Of a stretch of DNA of 64,000 bases, positions 21,701-32,677 are shown piece by piece. A model generated the notes under the pieces. It did not search any database. It was not told where the DNA came from and worked only from the letters and a program-made list of their open reading frames with translations. How positions within the stretch are numbered: position 1 is the first letter of the stretch; every line of letters begins with the position of its first letter. The position numbers and the translations under genes were made by a program. The stretch is from Euborellia annulipes (Eukaryota > Arthropoda > Insecta > Dermaptera > Anisolabididae), in NCBI GenBank assembly GCA_023213315.1, contig JAKCPI010002999.1:124001-188000 (forward strand), written 5' to 3'.

Positions 21701-22100
21701 TTATGTAAGTATTTACTCCTGAAGGGAAAATCGTATGGTAAGTATAATTTGTACAAAAACTGTACGTAATGGAATTTTTCCACTATTTTTCCTAAATTTA
21801 GCACTCGAAAATGCATAAGAATCATCCTTTAGATTTCAAACAATTTTTACATCGCAGGCCTGTGTAATCTCTTACCTGCTAAGAATTTGTGGGAGGGGAT
21901 ATTACATTCTTCCAAAATTCTTTTGGATACTGGAAATCCTCATTGTTTAAACTTGAATATCTTCCCCTATGGGAGAATTCATAATTCAAGAAAGTAACAA
22001 AAATAATATTCCTGAAGGAAAAACTTGATATCGAAATTATGATAAGTTGATCAGACCCCATTAAAAACATTGAGCTTTAATATTTTGTTTCTTTCCTTAG

Positions 22101-22439
22101 GTAATCTTCAATCAATTAACCTCTCCGGTTACAAATCAATTGGCGGTCAAGCAACGTTATCAAACCATAAACCTCTTTCGATATCTTCGCCATCAACATC
22201 GGAGAATTACAAGGGAGTGAGCTCTTATGCTGGACTTGGACTCGACACAAAAAATCTAGAGACATATGACACTTTTGATGCCTACCAAGGATTGGATAAT
22301 TCTTATAAAAAAGGAACTGGAGTGTCTTTTACGAATATTGCCAAATTTCAAGATTCTGAATTGGATACCAAAAAGCTCAAGTTAAGGCCGACCTTAAAGC
22401 CATTCTATGGACCTGATTCGTTGCCCTTGACTTTTAAAG
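22101..22439 (+). CDS. cuticle protein gene A, middle exon
   Basis: The acceptor CTTTCCTTAG (to 22100) and donor AAAG|GTGAGA (22439) frame an exon that is phase 1 at both ends, so it joins in frame with the RR-2 exon (codon GGT across the junction) and with 26059. It encodes a polar, Ser/Tyr/Lys-rich segment (NLQSINLSGYKSIGGQ, SSYAGLGLDTKNLETYDTF, KLKLRPTLKPFYGPDSLP) with no domain I recognise. Long low-complexity tails after an RR-2 domain are common in larger cuticle proteins. Symmetric phase 1-1 means the exon could be skipped without a frame change. Confidence 0.85.
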
Positions 22440-22587
22440 GTGAGAAAAATAAAGAAATTAATTCCAACACTACGCATACTTAATTGTTAATTTTTAGAGA
22501 GATAGAATGGGTATTCAGTAAAGGACTCGTTGATTTTAAAATTAAAAAAAAAAAAAAAAAAACAGATAGAAAAATGAAACAAAAGAC

Positions 22588-22820
22588 CCAGACAGCTTGG
22601 AAAATTAGTAATATTGCAGCAATATTCACAATATTGCAGCAATGTTGTTGCAAAATTGCAGCTCAAACAGCAATATTACTGCAATTTTGCAAAAAGGCGG
22701 ACAGTCCGCCTAGCTTGGAATATTGCCGCAATGTTTTTGCAATATTCCTGCAATATTGGCAATTAATGCAAGATTCGCGATATTTCTGCTTTTTGCTGTA
22801 ATATTTCAAGCTGTCTGGGG
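22588..22820. repeat. GCAATATTGC-rich MITE
   Basis: Inverted ends CCCAGACAGCTTGGAA and TTTCAAGCTGTCTGGGG bracket ~230 bp that is almost entirely variations on GCAATATT / AATATTGC. A sibling lies inverted at 26912-27172. No clear target duplication was found. It is non-coding, in the second recognised intron of cuticle gene A. Confidence 0.7.
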
Positions 22821-23739
22821 ATATATTATATTTATTTTGAAAAGAGGCAAAATAAGAATATGATTATCAATCAGAAACGTTGTAACAGATACGGATTTTT
22901 GAACTTCTATCACTCAATTCGCAATCTCCGGTCAAGTTATTGATAGATTCATTTTAAAACAAGAATTATGTCAGTATTAATTGGCTGGCAAGTGCACCCT
23001 ACCCGCCGAAGGTTTGCATCAGGGACACCTGATACTGCAAAATTCATCCCTAATATAAAAGTTTCGAAATTAGTTACGGTTAAGTCTTGACCCTCTTCTT
23101 TTGTTAAGCCAAACTCGCTCTGGGCCCTATAGGTGCTATATATTGGAATTACACTGTACAGTGAGCGCCACAATAAAGTCCCCACCTGGACAGCCGTTAA
23201 GTATATGGTATATAGTGAAATAATTTTAATGACCGAAAAGGTAAAATAAAATCTGGTACAGATGAAAAATGAAAATTCTACTAGAGAAGAAAAAAAAAGG
23301 TATAATCGATTATTTTTCTCATAATCGATAATCGATAATCGAAATAATCGATTATTTTTTCATGATCGAACACCCCTAGTTCACATGTGCGTTCGGCTAA
23401 ACATTCTGTTGGTCAACAAACTTCAAAAGTAGTTAGTTTTTTTTTTTTTTTTAAGTTTATTCAAATAAAAAAAAATATTTACTTTTTTTTATTAAATCAA
23501 ATAAAGAAAAAAAAATTGACTTTCATTCAAAATAAAATAGGTCATATCTTTATTTTCTCTAAAGTGTTTTGATTTATATGTCTTGTACGAATGAAACACT
23601 TTCTGATAGGTGAAAATCTAATTGACTATACCAAACACAATAATCCTAGTTCATAAAATAAGTGTAAAAAATTTGGGCTTAGAAGACGCTCAAAGATAAG
23701 CATCTAGGGGTATTTGGTAAGGGATAAAATAAAAAGACT

Positions 23740-23987
23740 GAGATTTTTTAGGGGGGAGGGGCAAAATTTAATTTGCCGCCCCCTCTTTAAAATTTTCCCT
23801 GATCTCAAAAATTTTTCTGCGAAAAATTTGTTTTTCGCGGAACAAAAAAAAATATTTTTCCTTTTTTTTAGAGACGCTAAATTTTTGCCACCCGCGGAAC
23901 CAATGTATCTTTCTTTAATTGCCGCCCCCTGATATCTGCCGCCCGGGGCACATGCACCCACTGCCCCCCCCCCTAGATCCGGCCCTG
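23740..23987. mobile_element. hAT MITE, one end preserved
   Basis: The right end GATCCGGCCCTG and interior words (TTTGCCGCCCCCT, CCGCCCGGGGCACATGCACC, GCGGAACCAA) match the complete elements at 57287 and 7312. The left terminus is not recognisable, so the copy is truncated or its left end has diverged. Confidence 0.6.
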
Positions 23988-24126
23988 ATTAAACAAATAG
24001 AGTAAAAATGTGTAGTTTAATGTGTCTTCGTGCACGAAAGCACCTCGGGTAAATAAACGGGGATCCCTATATGAATTTCAAAAATTTCTAATTTATCGGC
24101 GGAAACTAGATATATCTCGACACCAA

Positions 24127-24345
24127 AAATCTGGTATGTGTAACAAGCACAGTACACAACTTTTTCTTGCCGAAGGGTAGTAACCAGTCACACCAGATTT
24201 TTATTTTCTTTTTTTTTTTCAAAATCGCTCTTTATTAAAATTTATAATTTTTAGATATGGACACAAAAAATCTGGAGTGTCAGGCACAGAACACTTTCCT
24301 AAGGCAAGAGAGTGTTGTGTGCTGTGTAACCAGTCACGCCAGATG
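24127..24345. repeat. two short hairpin repeats (ATCTGGT family) in tandem
   Basis: One hairpin runs from about 24127 to 24200 and a second from about 24266 to 24345. Both begin AAAAATCTGG and end with CCAGAT, and share AAGCACAG / GTTGTGTGCTGTG arms. The first has lost part of its 3' arm. Confidence 0.65.
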
Positions 24346-25067
24346 TTTATTTTAATTAAGAAGTATTAGCTATCATGTAAAGAAATTTTTTAACTAGATC
24401 CTTTTTTTTTCGATAACATTCTCTAGCATAATTCATAAAAAGCTGTTTCAGACTCTAAATTGAGTTTTTGAGCCTTTAATTCCCAAATTGATATTATTAA
24501 TAATCGTTTCTTACTTTCTTCGGACATGATTTAGAAAAAAATAAATGAATTTGCATTTCTTTTTTTTTTTATATTTATAAAAGAGCAGATGTTTTATAAT
24601 TTCTGCATGGTTTTCAGTCATTTCTTAGAGTCACAACTAAAATTACTTAAAACTTTTTTTTTTTGAAAGTGTTAGAAAAAAGAAAAGGTGTTTTTTTTGT
24701 TCCCCTTATGTAGAGAAAGATTATTAGAAAGTCATTCAATCCTCTTAAAAAGGATTCCTATTATAGAGTAGAGTTATAGTGTAATAGCAATAAAATTAAA
24801 TACTTTTTCTTTTTATTGATAACTGGGTACCACCAGGGACGTACGTGTCTCTTTTGTTATGATAATTTCTTTCTATTCCTGATTATTTTGAAATTTCACA
24901 CAACTAAACCTAAATAGAAATACTTTGGTAAACATGAAACCACGCTAGGGTCAGGGCCGGATCTATGGGGGGGGGGGGGGTCGTTTTGCCACTTTTTTCG
25001 GAGCGAAATGTAATACCCGGCAAAAGTGGCCCACCCACATGGACAGTACAGATTTAAATTTTTTTTC

Positions 25068-25405
25068 AAATCGGACAATATCTTGTTACTTCAAAGCTTT
25101 GAAATTTCGTCTGAAAATCCCAAAATTGTCATTAAATTTAGTTGGGTTTTAGAGCGAGCATATTTTTGGGTAACGAGATGTGACTTGCGATGAAAACTGA
25201 CATTCTGGCCTCAAAATGCTTCTGGAAGGGCCAGAGATGCCTCCTCTGGGGCCGAAAACGGAGCAAGGCTAGAATGTCAGTTTTCATCGCAGGTCACATC
25301 TCGTTATCCAAAAATATGGTCGCTTTATAACCCAACTAAATTTAATGACAATTTTGGCATTTTCAGTCGAAATTTCAAAGCTCCAAGATATAAAAATTCA
25401 CACAG
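25068..25405. repeat. inverted repeat with ~140-bp arms
   Basis: Arms about 25068-25225 and 25268-25405 share AATTGTCATTAAATTTAGTT, AACGAGATGTGACTTGCGAT and GAAAACTGACATTCTGGCC as inverted copies with a few mismatches, around a ~45-bp GC-richer loop. Confidence 0.75.
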
Positions 25406-25468
25406 TAGAAATTGTAGTAAGGAAGAAAGAAAAGAGCGATTGCAGCTAAGTTTATTTCGTTTATTTAT

Positions 25469-25521
25469 CGCTTCAAGCCGACGTTTCGGTCAGATATACG
25501 ACCATCATCAGGGCTGAAGCG
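25469..25521 (-). ncRNA. hammerhead ribozyme motif (Penelope-type, short stem III)
   Basis: Read on the minus strand: stem I 5' strand CGCTTCAGCC (25512-25521), core CTGATGA (25505-25511), stem II GGTC/GACC (25500-25503 with 25488-25491) closing an 8-nt loop, GAAAC (25483-25487) and cleavage triplet GTC (25480-25482). Then comes stem I 3' strand GGCTTGAAGCG (25469-25479), which pairs over 10 bp with one bulge. All invariant core residues are present; a bulged T precedes stem II. The palindromic ACGT between GAA and C is the minimal stem III expected of dimer-active hammerheads in Penelope-like retroelements (established for that group). Activity here is inference. Confidence 0.7.
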
Positions 25522-26058
25522 TGTCAACAAAATTCCTCAAAATGTCGAATGGCACAATTGTGTGAAATATTTTCTGCCATTTTATAAGGACCTGCGAGTC
25601 AAGGTTAGATTCATAGATCAATCTAACAAAATAGGAAAAGTGGTCCACAAAAACAAAATGAAATTAGCAGGCGCGAATTTAGGCATTTGCCGCCTCTAGG
25701 CAGTGGACTCTTTTGCCGCCCCCTCCCCTTCAACCACCCCAAAGACCAAAACGCCAAATACCCTAAAACGTGGACTTCTGATTACCTATACCTTTTCAAT
25801 CAAATACTTTTCTATTTGAAAACAAAAATTATATGTATGTAAATAAGCAGGTTTTTTTCACAAATTTTAGCGCGTGCCCAATTTTGCTTAACTATATTAT
25901 GCAAAATTTATAAATATATTCGTATTTGAAATCCTCCCCCCCCCCCCCCCTCTAAGAAACAAGAATTTGTGATGGATATATGCTTAGGCCCGTGATGCGA
26001 CTAGTTTTTAATAAAAATATTTAAATTTGATTATTTTTTATTTGAATTGATTTTTCAG

Positions 26059-26658
26059 GATTCACCGCTTCTCATAAACCTTCGAAGCAATCAGAAAATG
26101 GACCGATACTATTCCCAGAGAATCCAGAAGATCAAACGGAAGCTACCGAGACAATCACTCCGTCACCTGCAGCACGTGCTCAAGAAATACGAGGCCAACA
26201 ACAACAATTTGAACAACAACAAAAATCAGTGGGTCTATATCGACAGATACTAAAAGCAAATGCAGCAAAACCCGAACAATATGGGAGTCTTCATCCATAT
26301 GCTTCGGCGTATCGGCAACAAGTGGCGTTAGCCCCTCCGCCGCCACCGCCACCGAACAATCGGCATTTTCGACCTGTCCGTCAAAAAGGACCATTTCGAC
26401 GACACCTTGATACTGAATTGAAAGCGCCGCCGCCGCCTCCATCATTCCGTACATCACACAACAACAACAACACCTGAACCACCAATGATTAGTATTCCGC
26501 CACAAATCCAGGCAGCAGCTGCAGCTGCTAAAGCCGCAGCTATGGCACAAGCTGCAGCATCGACACAACCAAAGGCAGCGATTGCTTTGCCTCCTAGTTC
26601 GTTAGATGATGTTCCTCCTAATCACCGGCCAAATCATAGTAGATCAAAACGACTCTAA
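26059..26658 (+). CDS. cuticle protein gene A, last exon (1-nt frame break)
   Basis: After the acceptor TTTTTCAG (to 26058) the phase-1 frame reads FTASHKPSKQSENGPILFPE, then QQQQFEQQQKSVGLYRQI, a Pro-rich stretch and FRTSHNNNNT before a stop at 26474-26476. Shifting by one base in the (CAA)n run, the next frame continues TPEPPMISIPPQIQ, an Ala-rich AAAAAKAAAMAQAAAS block and ends NHSRSKRL at the TAA 26656-26658. The composition continuity argues that the true product uses both frames and that one extra base near 26458-26472 is an assembly error or a recent mutation. The low-complexity Q/P/A tail is plausible for a matrix protein. Confidence 0.75.
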
Positions 26659-26911
26659 AATTGTAACAAGAGGAGACAGAAAAGTACATAGAAAATCGGG
26701 ATGGGTGATACATAATTAAAAACTCATTACATCTTTTCTATTATCACCCTTAAAACAGATTCTCAATGTACGGGATGTTGTCTTGCCATGATAACTTGAT
26801 AATAAAAATACAGGTTGTCCAACAAAAAAAAGATTCTCTAATTTTAAAATTCAATAACTCGAAAACAAAGAATGAAACAAAAAGTATGTTTACTTTAAAA
26901 ACTGCTACTTA

Positions 26912-27172
26912 ATCCAGACAGCTTGGAATATTGCAGAAATATCGCGAATCTTGCATAAATTGCCAATATTGCAGGAATATTGCAATATTACAAATCTTGC
27001 AAAATATTGACAACATACCTGCAATAATGCAGCGGCAATATTCCTATGTCCGCCTTTTTGCAACATTGCAATAATATTGTGACAATATTGCTGTAATGCT
27101 GCTGTTTGAGTTTAAATATTGTCAATATTGAGCAAGATTGCTGCAATTTACTGTGATATTCCAACTGTCTGG
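26912..27172. repeat. GCAATATTGC-rich MITE, second copy
   Basis: Ends CCAGACAGCTTGGAATATTG and ATATTCCAACTGTCTGGG surround GCAATATT-type words. The order of landmarks (CGCGAATCTTGCAT near one end, GTCCGCCTTTTTGCA in the middle) is inverted relative to 22588-22820. Confidence 0.7.
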
Positions 27173-27691
27173 GAAGTTACATATAAATTTTACCAACCAA
27201 TAAACTGGGATGGAGTCGCTATAAAGTGCTTACAATAGTTTTCGAATTAGAATCTTTAGAAATCGAAAACTTCGCGTCTTGTTGTTGTCGTAGAAATCTG
27301 ATTCTGATTTCTGTATCTAAAATTTCAAAATTAGCAAACTTTTGTTTCACTTTTCTGCTTTTGAGTTCTTTAATTTTTGGTGATCACTTTTTGCAAAGGA
27401 AAAAATAAAAGTTTTGACGGTATTTTTGTCAAAATCTTAAGATAAGAAGGCAGAACTCTAAGCATATGTAAATTAATAGAGTGTTCTGTAATTGTATATA
27501 ATAAAACAAAATCAAATTTCCTATCTGACCACCACAAAAGTGGTTCCCATCGCGAGAAATGATTGGCCTTTATCCATTAATAAAAGCTTAACGTCGACGA
27601 TGATCTCCACGAGGGGATGACACACCATGTATCCATTCTTAAAGAAGAAATTTCTCAATAAATATTGTCAAATTCCCATTGAACTGAGTGT

Positions 27692-28265
27692 TTCAAAAAG
27701 AATATACTTATTTCGATTGCATATATTTATTAAACTTTAAGACATACGAATATGAGACTTTACAAACCCTTCAAGTTCAGATTACAGATGTTCAATATGT
27801 CCTCCATCAGCGATATGAACAATATCACATCGATACTCAAATTCCCCTCATACTCGGCATGTCTGCACGAAGACCACTTCATTTTTCAACAAGACCCCTC
27901 ACTGGAGTCGCCAAGTGAATGAAATCGTTGGATTGGTCGTCAAGGAGCTGGCGACTTAGCATGTCTCAGCTGGGCTCCACGGTCACCGGATTTGACACCC
28001 TGTGACTTCTTCCTGTGGGGTTTCGTTAAAGACAACATTTATGTACCACCACTCCCACAGAACCTTGAAGGACCGGATCCGTACTGCTTAGTGACCAAGG
28101 ACATACTTGCCCGAATATGGGAGGAATTTGAGTATCAATGTGATATTGTTCGTATCGCTGATGGAGGACATATTGAATATCTGTAATCTGAACTTGAGGG
28201 GTTTGTAACGTTTCATATGTCTTAAAGTTTAATAAATATATGCATTCGAAATAAGTATACCTTGA
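27692..28265 (+). mobile_element. folded-back DNA transposon with DDE transposase remnant
   Basis: The two outer ~160-bp segments (about 27697-27855 and 28105-28260) are inverted copies (TACTTATTTCGATTGCATAT, CAAGTTCAGATTACAGAT, ATGTCCTCCATCAGCGATA). Between them, 27860-28186 encodes the C-terminal half of a DDE-type transposase of the Tc1/mariner group in two frames: HFIFQQDP, then NRWIGRQGAGD and APRSPDLTPCDFFLWGFVKD. The PRSPDLTPxDFFLWG signature is typical of that superfamily. The N-terminal DNA-binding part and first catalytic Asp are missing and the right arm supplies the last codons. It is a defective, internally deleted copy. Confidence 0.75.
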
Positions 28266-28773
28266 ACTAACGATTTATTTGTACTCAAAGAGCAGGATCA
28301 CGATCATTTTGGATTTAAATCCCTCTGATTCAGAATTTCGGATAAGGATTAAAATCCACCAGATAAGAAGAAAGATTTTGGATTTGAAATCCAAATTCTT
28401 CCGGATCTAGGATCGGAACCAAATCCTTTTCCAAGTGGATTTGAAAATTCTTAAAATATTATTGACATGGACGAACGTTCTCAAATTTGAATGTTCGATG
28501 ACAATATTAGTCAAGAATATTTTATTAATTTGAAGGTGCAATAATATTTTTATTAAAAAACTCGGCCAGTCATCAAATGGGACCAACACCCAAGAGGTTC
28601 TTGGGAATCGCTGATCTAAAAGGTCTATACTATTAGAAATTAGAAATGTTTAATTGTATAATATATGTGATACTGTCAACAAAAAATCTATTCCTTGTTT
28701 TGTTTTTATGATGCTTGAGGTGCACATTGGCGCTTCTTTCTCTGTGTTCTCAGTGTGCATGCATCTAGCCTTA

Positions 28774-29070
28774 AGGTGCGCGTCTCAAAGTGCTGATTTT
28801 TGCCACAATTTTGAAGCTATTTAAAATATCTACAACTATATAGAAGCCCTTTTTTTGATTTTCGAAAAAAAAATTCGGTCTATATCTTATAGATAATTAA
28901 ATTAGTAATCATTGTGTTAAAGAATAATTAATTTCTTGCCTTTAATTAATTAGCGGGAACCTTTCAAATGAAATGCTTGTTTCCCTATGGGCAGAACTAA
29001 CGCCATCTCTTGCCGCCTAGAGTAACTAACTTATGAATCGGCTATTAACGGTTTTTCGAGACGCGCATCT
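28774..29070. mobile_element. MITE with AGGTGCGCGTCTC ends
   Basis: Termini AGGTGCGCGTCTC and GAGACGCGCATCT are inverted; the flanks are TTA on the left and TAA on the right, so a Harbinger-type duplication is possible but not exact. An inverted homologue fills intron 2 of cuticle gene B (about 41060-41335), sharing AAGAAATTAATTATTCTTTA and GCAAGAGATGGCGTTAGTT. Confidence 0.65.
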
Positions 29071-30330
29071 TAAAAGAATATCAATGTTCTTGGAATGCAA
29101 TCGGTGATCGGTTAAACAAATATGACGATGCGTTTTTCTTAAGATCACCCTCTCCGTTGTTTATATGTTTTAATTTATTTATATGTACTTGTTAATGTTT
29201 AGAGATTATTTATATTTTTTTTTTTATTTTCTCAAATTTTGCTATTTATTTAACTTTACCAAAGATTTCTTGTTGACTAAAATTTTATATAATAAATAAT
29301 TTTCCTTATTTTGCGTGCAATATATATTTCTAGTGTTTTTTTTTTTTTGTTATTATTGTTAGTTTTTGTTATTTTTTTAAAATAAATAAATATTTTTATC
29401 TATCTTTCGATTATTTTTTAGCCCAAGTTTTCCTTTTGGTTTTAAAAATATAATTATATTCTTGAAAAAAAAAAAAAAAAATATTTGGTTAAGGATCACT
29501 TCCAAGGATTCAATCAAAAATTTAGAAATTTGGCGTTAATCAAAAAATGTCGACATTTTGGACTTTGTTTTATTTAAATTGTATTAAATTGATTAAAATG
29601 ATATAGATTTATGTTAACTTTACTTGGAAATGTGCTTCATATTGAAGTTTAAAATTACGGTATCGTTAAGATAGATTAGAATAGGTCTTTTTAAAAAGAA
29701 ACAAAATGTTCCACTTTTTTGCACCTCAATGTATTTAGACTTTTCTATTATGGGGTAAGCGACCCATGTCCTAAGAGAATCGAGCCTGGGGTCTTGAGCC
29801 TAGACTGGACATCAGTGTTTCCTTTGCGCAAGGATCCTCCCTTGAATCCTTGAATGTGCGCTAATTAATTGACACCCGGAAGCATTAAGAGAAAATAATG
29901 AAAATATTGACTACCCTCGAGGTGCCTTTTTCTAAGCAAACCAGAATCAAAAAAAAATATAATCGTTATGATTTACGATTTATCGTAGCGTGTAAACACC
30001 TGCCTTTAGTTAGCGCTAAACAATGCTTAACTCGTGCGGTGCAACTGGGCATTAGACTTTTGCTATAATATTTGGGGGGGGGGGGGGCAGGGGGGGCATT
30101 CCCCCCAAGGCCTCTTGGTTTTTATAAAATTTTATATTATTCTAAATAAAATATTTCAAAATATATCTACGAGTTTACAAATTATATTAATACAAAATTA
30201 AACAATTAATTAAATTAAATATCTTTTAGCCAAATTTGAGTACCTATTTGTAAGTAAATTTTAAGAAAAAAAAAATGTTTGCCCTACCCCCTAAGAAAAA
30301 AATTTGCCCCTCCCCTAGAAAAAGTTAAAA
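29071..30330. other. AT-rich stretch, with a possible hAT end
   Basis: No gene was recognised. Near 30062-30110 there are G14 and G6 runs with CCCCCC, and at about 30322-30334 AAAACGCCACTG resembles a hAT terminus. No matching left end or duplication was found. Confidence 0.4.
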
Positions 30331-30387
30331 CGCCACTGGGAGCTCTGATGATTTAAATATTTTATACAAAATAAAAAGAAGTCATGA

Positions 30388-31165
30388 ATGAAGACTCTCG
30401 TCCTTATTATATTTTGTATAAAGGCATTTTCTGTAGAACCGGATCCTTCTACATGGTGGGTTGATAACGGTGCTACAAGACATGTGACAAATAGTCCTTT
30501 ATATTTCTCAGATTTTAAAAGATTTGACAGTCCAAGAGGTATAAAGTCAGCAGGCACAGAAACTCTAGCTGCAGTAGGTACAGGGACAATTCGAGTCAAA
30601 CCAAAAGAAGAATTTTTGCTCACAGATGTGTGGTATGTTCCCAAATCTGTTTTCGGTATTAGCAGCTCAAGATAAAAACCCAAAAAGCGTATTTGAGTCA
30701 ACAGTAAAAGAGTGCTGGCTTTCAAATCAGGGAAAGCAAATGCTATATGGAAAAATAGAACCTGGGGGCACACTATTCAAGGCAGAAATTGAACCAGTAA
30801 TTCCAAAAGAGACTCCAGAGGTAAATGTTGTTGATATGTTACAGTTATACCACGAGAGGTGGGGCCATCAAGATAAAAGGCAAGTTAAAGCTAAATTGCA
30901 GAAAGGAGTTGCAAATAAAAGTTGCCAAAGAAGAAACGCAAGACAAATATTGCGAGCCTTGCATTTATAGAAAAGCTCACAGACTGCCATTTGGTCACAG
31001 AGAACAATCAACAAAACCTGGAGAGCTAATGTCAGCAGATGTTTTGAGGAATCCTACTCAAAATATAATAGTCCTAAGCTACCCCCCGAAAAGACTGGAG
31101 ATCCTGGGTGCCATGGGACGTTTGACCCACCAACAAAGGAACATTAAAAAGGCCTGGCCGATAAA
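30388..31165 (+). pseudogene. Copia Pol fragment (protease to integrase zinc finger)
   Basis: Three overlapping frames give a collinear piece of a Ty1/copia polyprotein. First comes aspartic protease WWVDNGATRHVTNSP (DNGA in place of the usual D[ST]GA), then LLTDVWYVPK. The gag-pre-integrase/HHCC region follows: QLYHERWGHQ, then YCEPCIYRKAHRLPFGHR and KPGELMSADV. Frame changes near 30660 and 30900 and the loss of everything after the integrase start make it non-functional. No LTR was recognised near it. Confidence 0.85.
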
Positions 31166-31705
31166 GTAAGTATTTATAAAAGCTGTTTTTCTTGTTTTTG
31201 CATGTCTTTGTTTAAGCAATAATTTTTTTAATTCTCTTAAAAACCCGGAAATTTTCAATTAATGATAAACTTTGAACCAGATTCTGGTTCTTTCTCTCTG
31301 ACTGTATTCATAAAAGAGAGTGTAATGAAAAAAAAAAAAAAAAAAAATTATAATGATGAAATACCATTCATTGATCTTTATAAGTAGAAGTGTGCAGTAT
31401 ACTCCCTCATCAAGTTAAAAAAAAAATAAAATAAAATATAAAAAGTGAACGAATAGAATTGTATCAAGTGTTGACATCTTGTGTTCTACTTTCAAAAATC
31501 ATTTTTATCTTCTTTAGAAAAGAGAGGGGGGGGATGGAGTATTTATATAACAGTGGACAAGATATTTATAATCCTGAGAGCAATTCGGGTTCAAGGCAAA
31601 AAAATCAGAACAAAAGAATCAAAAAAAATCAATATCAAATAACAAATCAACATGTAACATCGCCCCTGGGCCGAAGACAAAAAAAAACTCATCTCTTGTG
31701 CTAGG

Positions 31706-32677
31706 CAGAGTTGGGTTTTGCAGTTATTTACAAAAATCTCGGGTGCGCATGCGCGAACCCCTCGAGAAAGGAAACTCAAATAAAATTCAGAGCCGCAGAC
31801 AGACTTGGCAGGTCCCGGGGGGGGGGGGGGGGGGATACTTAATAATACAGCCCCCCCACCTTAAAAGTTTTTTCTAATTTATAAAAGGCTATTGTGCCCT
31901 TCATGCCAACAATTTTTTACAGTTTTTGACACAATTTTTGAAACACAACTTATAATGTTTAGTTCCGGGTTGACCGAACCGGAGCTCGTTCGTTTTTTTT
32001 TTTTTTATAAAATTAGAAAAACTAAAAAAGTAAACTAACTAGTACCCGAATTTTCCCAAACACGAGACCTACCACAATTGCAATAAGTAGCCTATATACT
32101 TTAAATTTGAAAAAAATCAGCTTTTCGGGAACTAAAGTGCTTACAAACAAACAAATAAAGATACATCGCTCGTTTAATAGTATAAGATAAGATTTAAATA
32201 AAAAAAAGTTGTTTAAGAATTTGTCAAAATTCTCTAAACAAAGAGTTACCTTAATTTATCGAGGCCAGCCTTTTTGGGTCATATATATTCTAAAATTAAT
32301 TTTCCATATGCTTGGTTCCTTATCAGAAAACTAAAAAAAAAAAATAAAAGCAAACTGAATTTAATTATCTGATATTAATTAATTAAACAAAATAATAAAT
32401 ATACTTACAAATGAATTGACAGTTGTAGGTTAGGTTGCCATATTCAATTGTTGAATTTCATTTTTTAATTATTTTATTAACATTTTGATTATATTATTCA
32501 CCAAATAAAAAGAAAACAACAGCGTCAATGCTTTAAAACATGAAAAAATATAAGCTTTTAACCTGTTTTTTCGGGGGAGTTGGTTATTTGCAGTTATTTA
32601 GAACCTTTAGGACGACTAGTTATTTACAAGGTATTTACGCGTCAAATCCAAAAGGATCGCGATCCTGCCCAACCCTG
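31706..32677. mobile_element. hAT-related element (CAGAGTTGG family), no exact TSD
   Basis: Ends CAGAGTTGGGTTTTGCAG and CTGCCCAACCCTG are inverted. The interior between about 32320 and 32590 is homologous (inverted) to 58330-58610 of the complete 58215-60119 element: GACAGTTGTAGGTTAGGTT, CAGCGTCAATGCTTTAAAAC. The flanking 8-mers do not match. A G18 run lies at about 31818-31834. Another partial copy starts at 36362 (CAGAGTTGGCAAG). Confidence 0.6.

Noticed and set aside
24952..25010. hAT element starting CAGGGCCGGATCTATGG
   Set aside because: Only one plausible terminus was found; no right end or 8-bp duplication, so boundaries cannot be supported.
26155..26568. 137-aa minus-strand ORF rich in Cys
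   Set aside because: Antisense shadow of the Gln/Pro-rich last exon of cuticle gene A.
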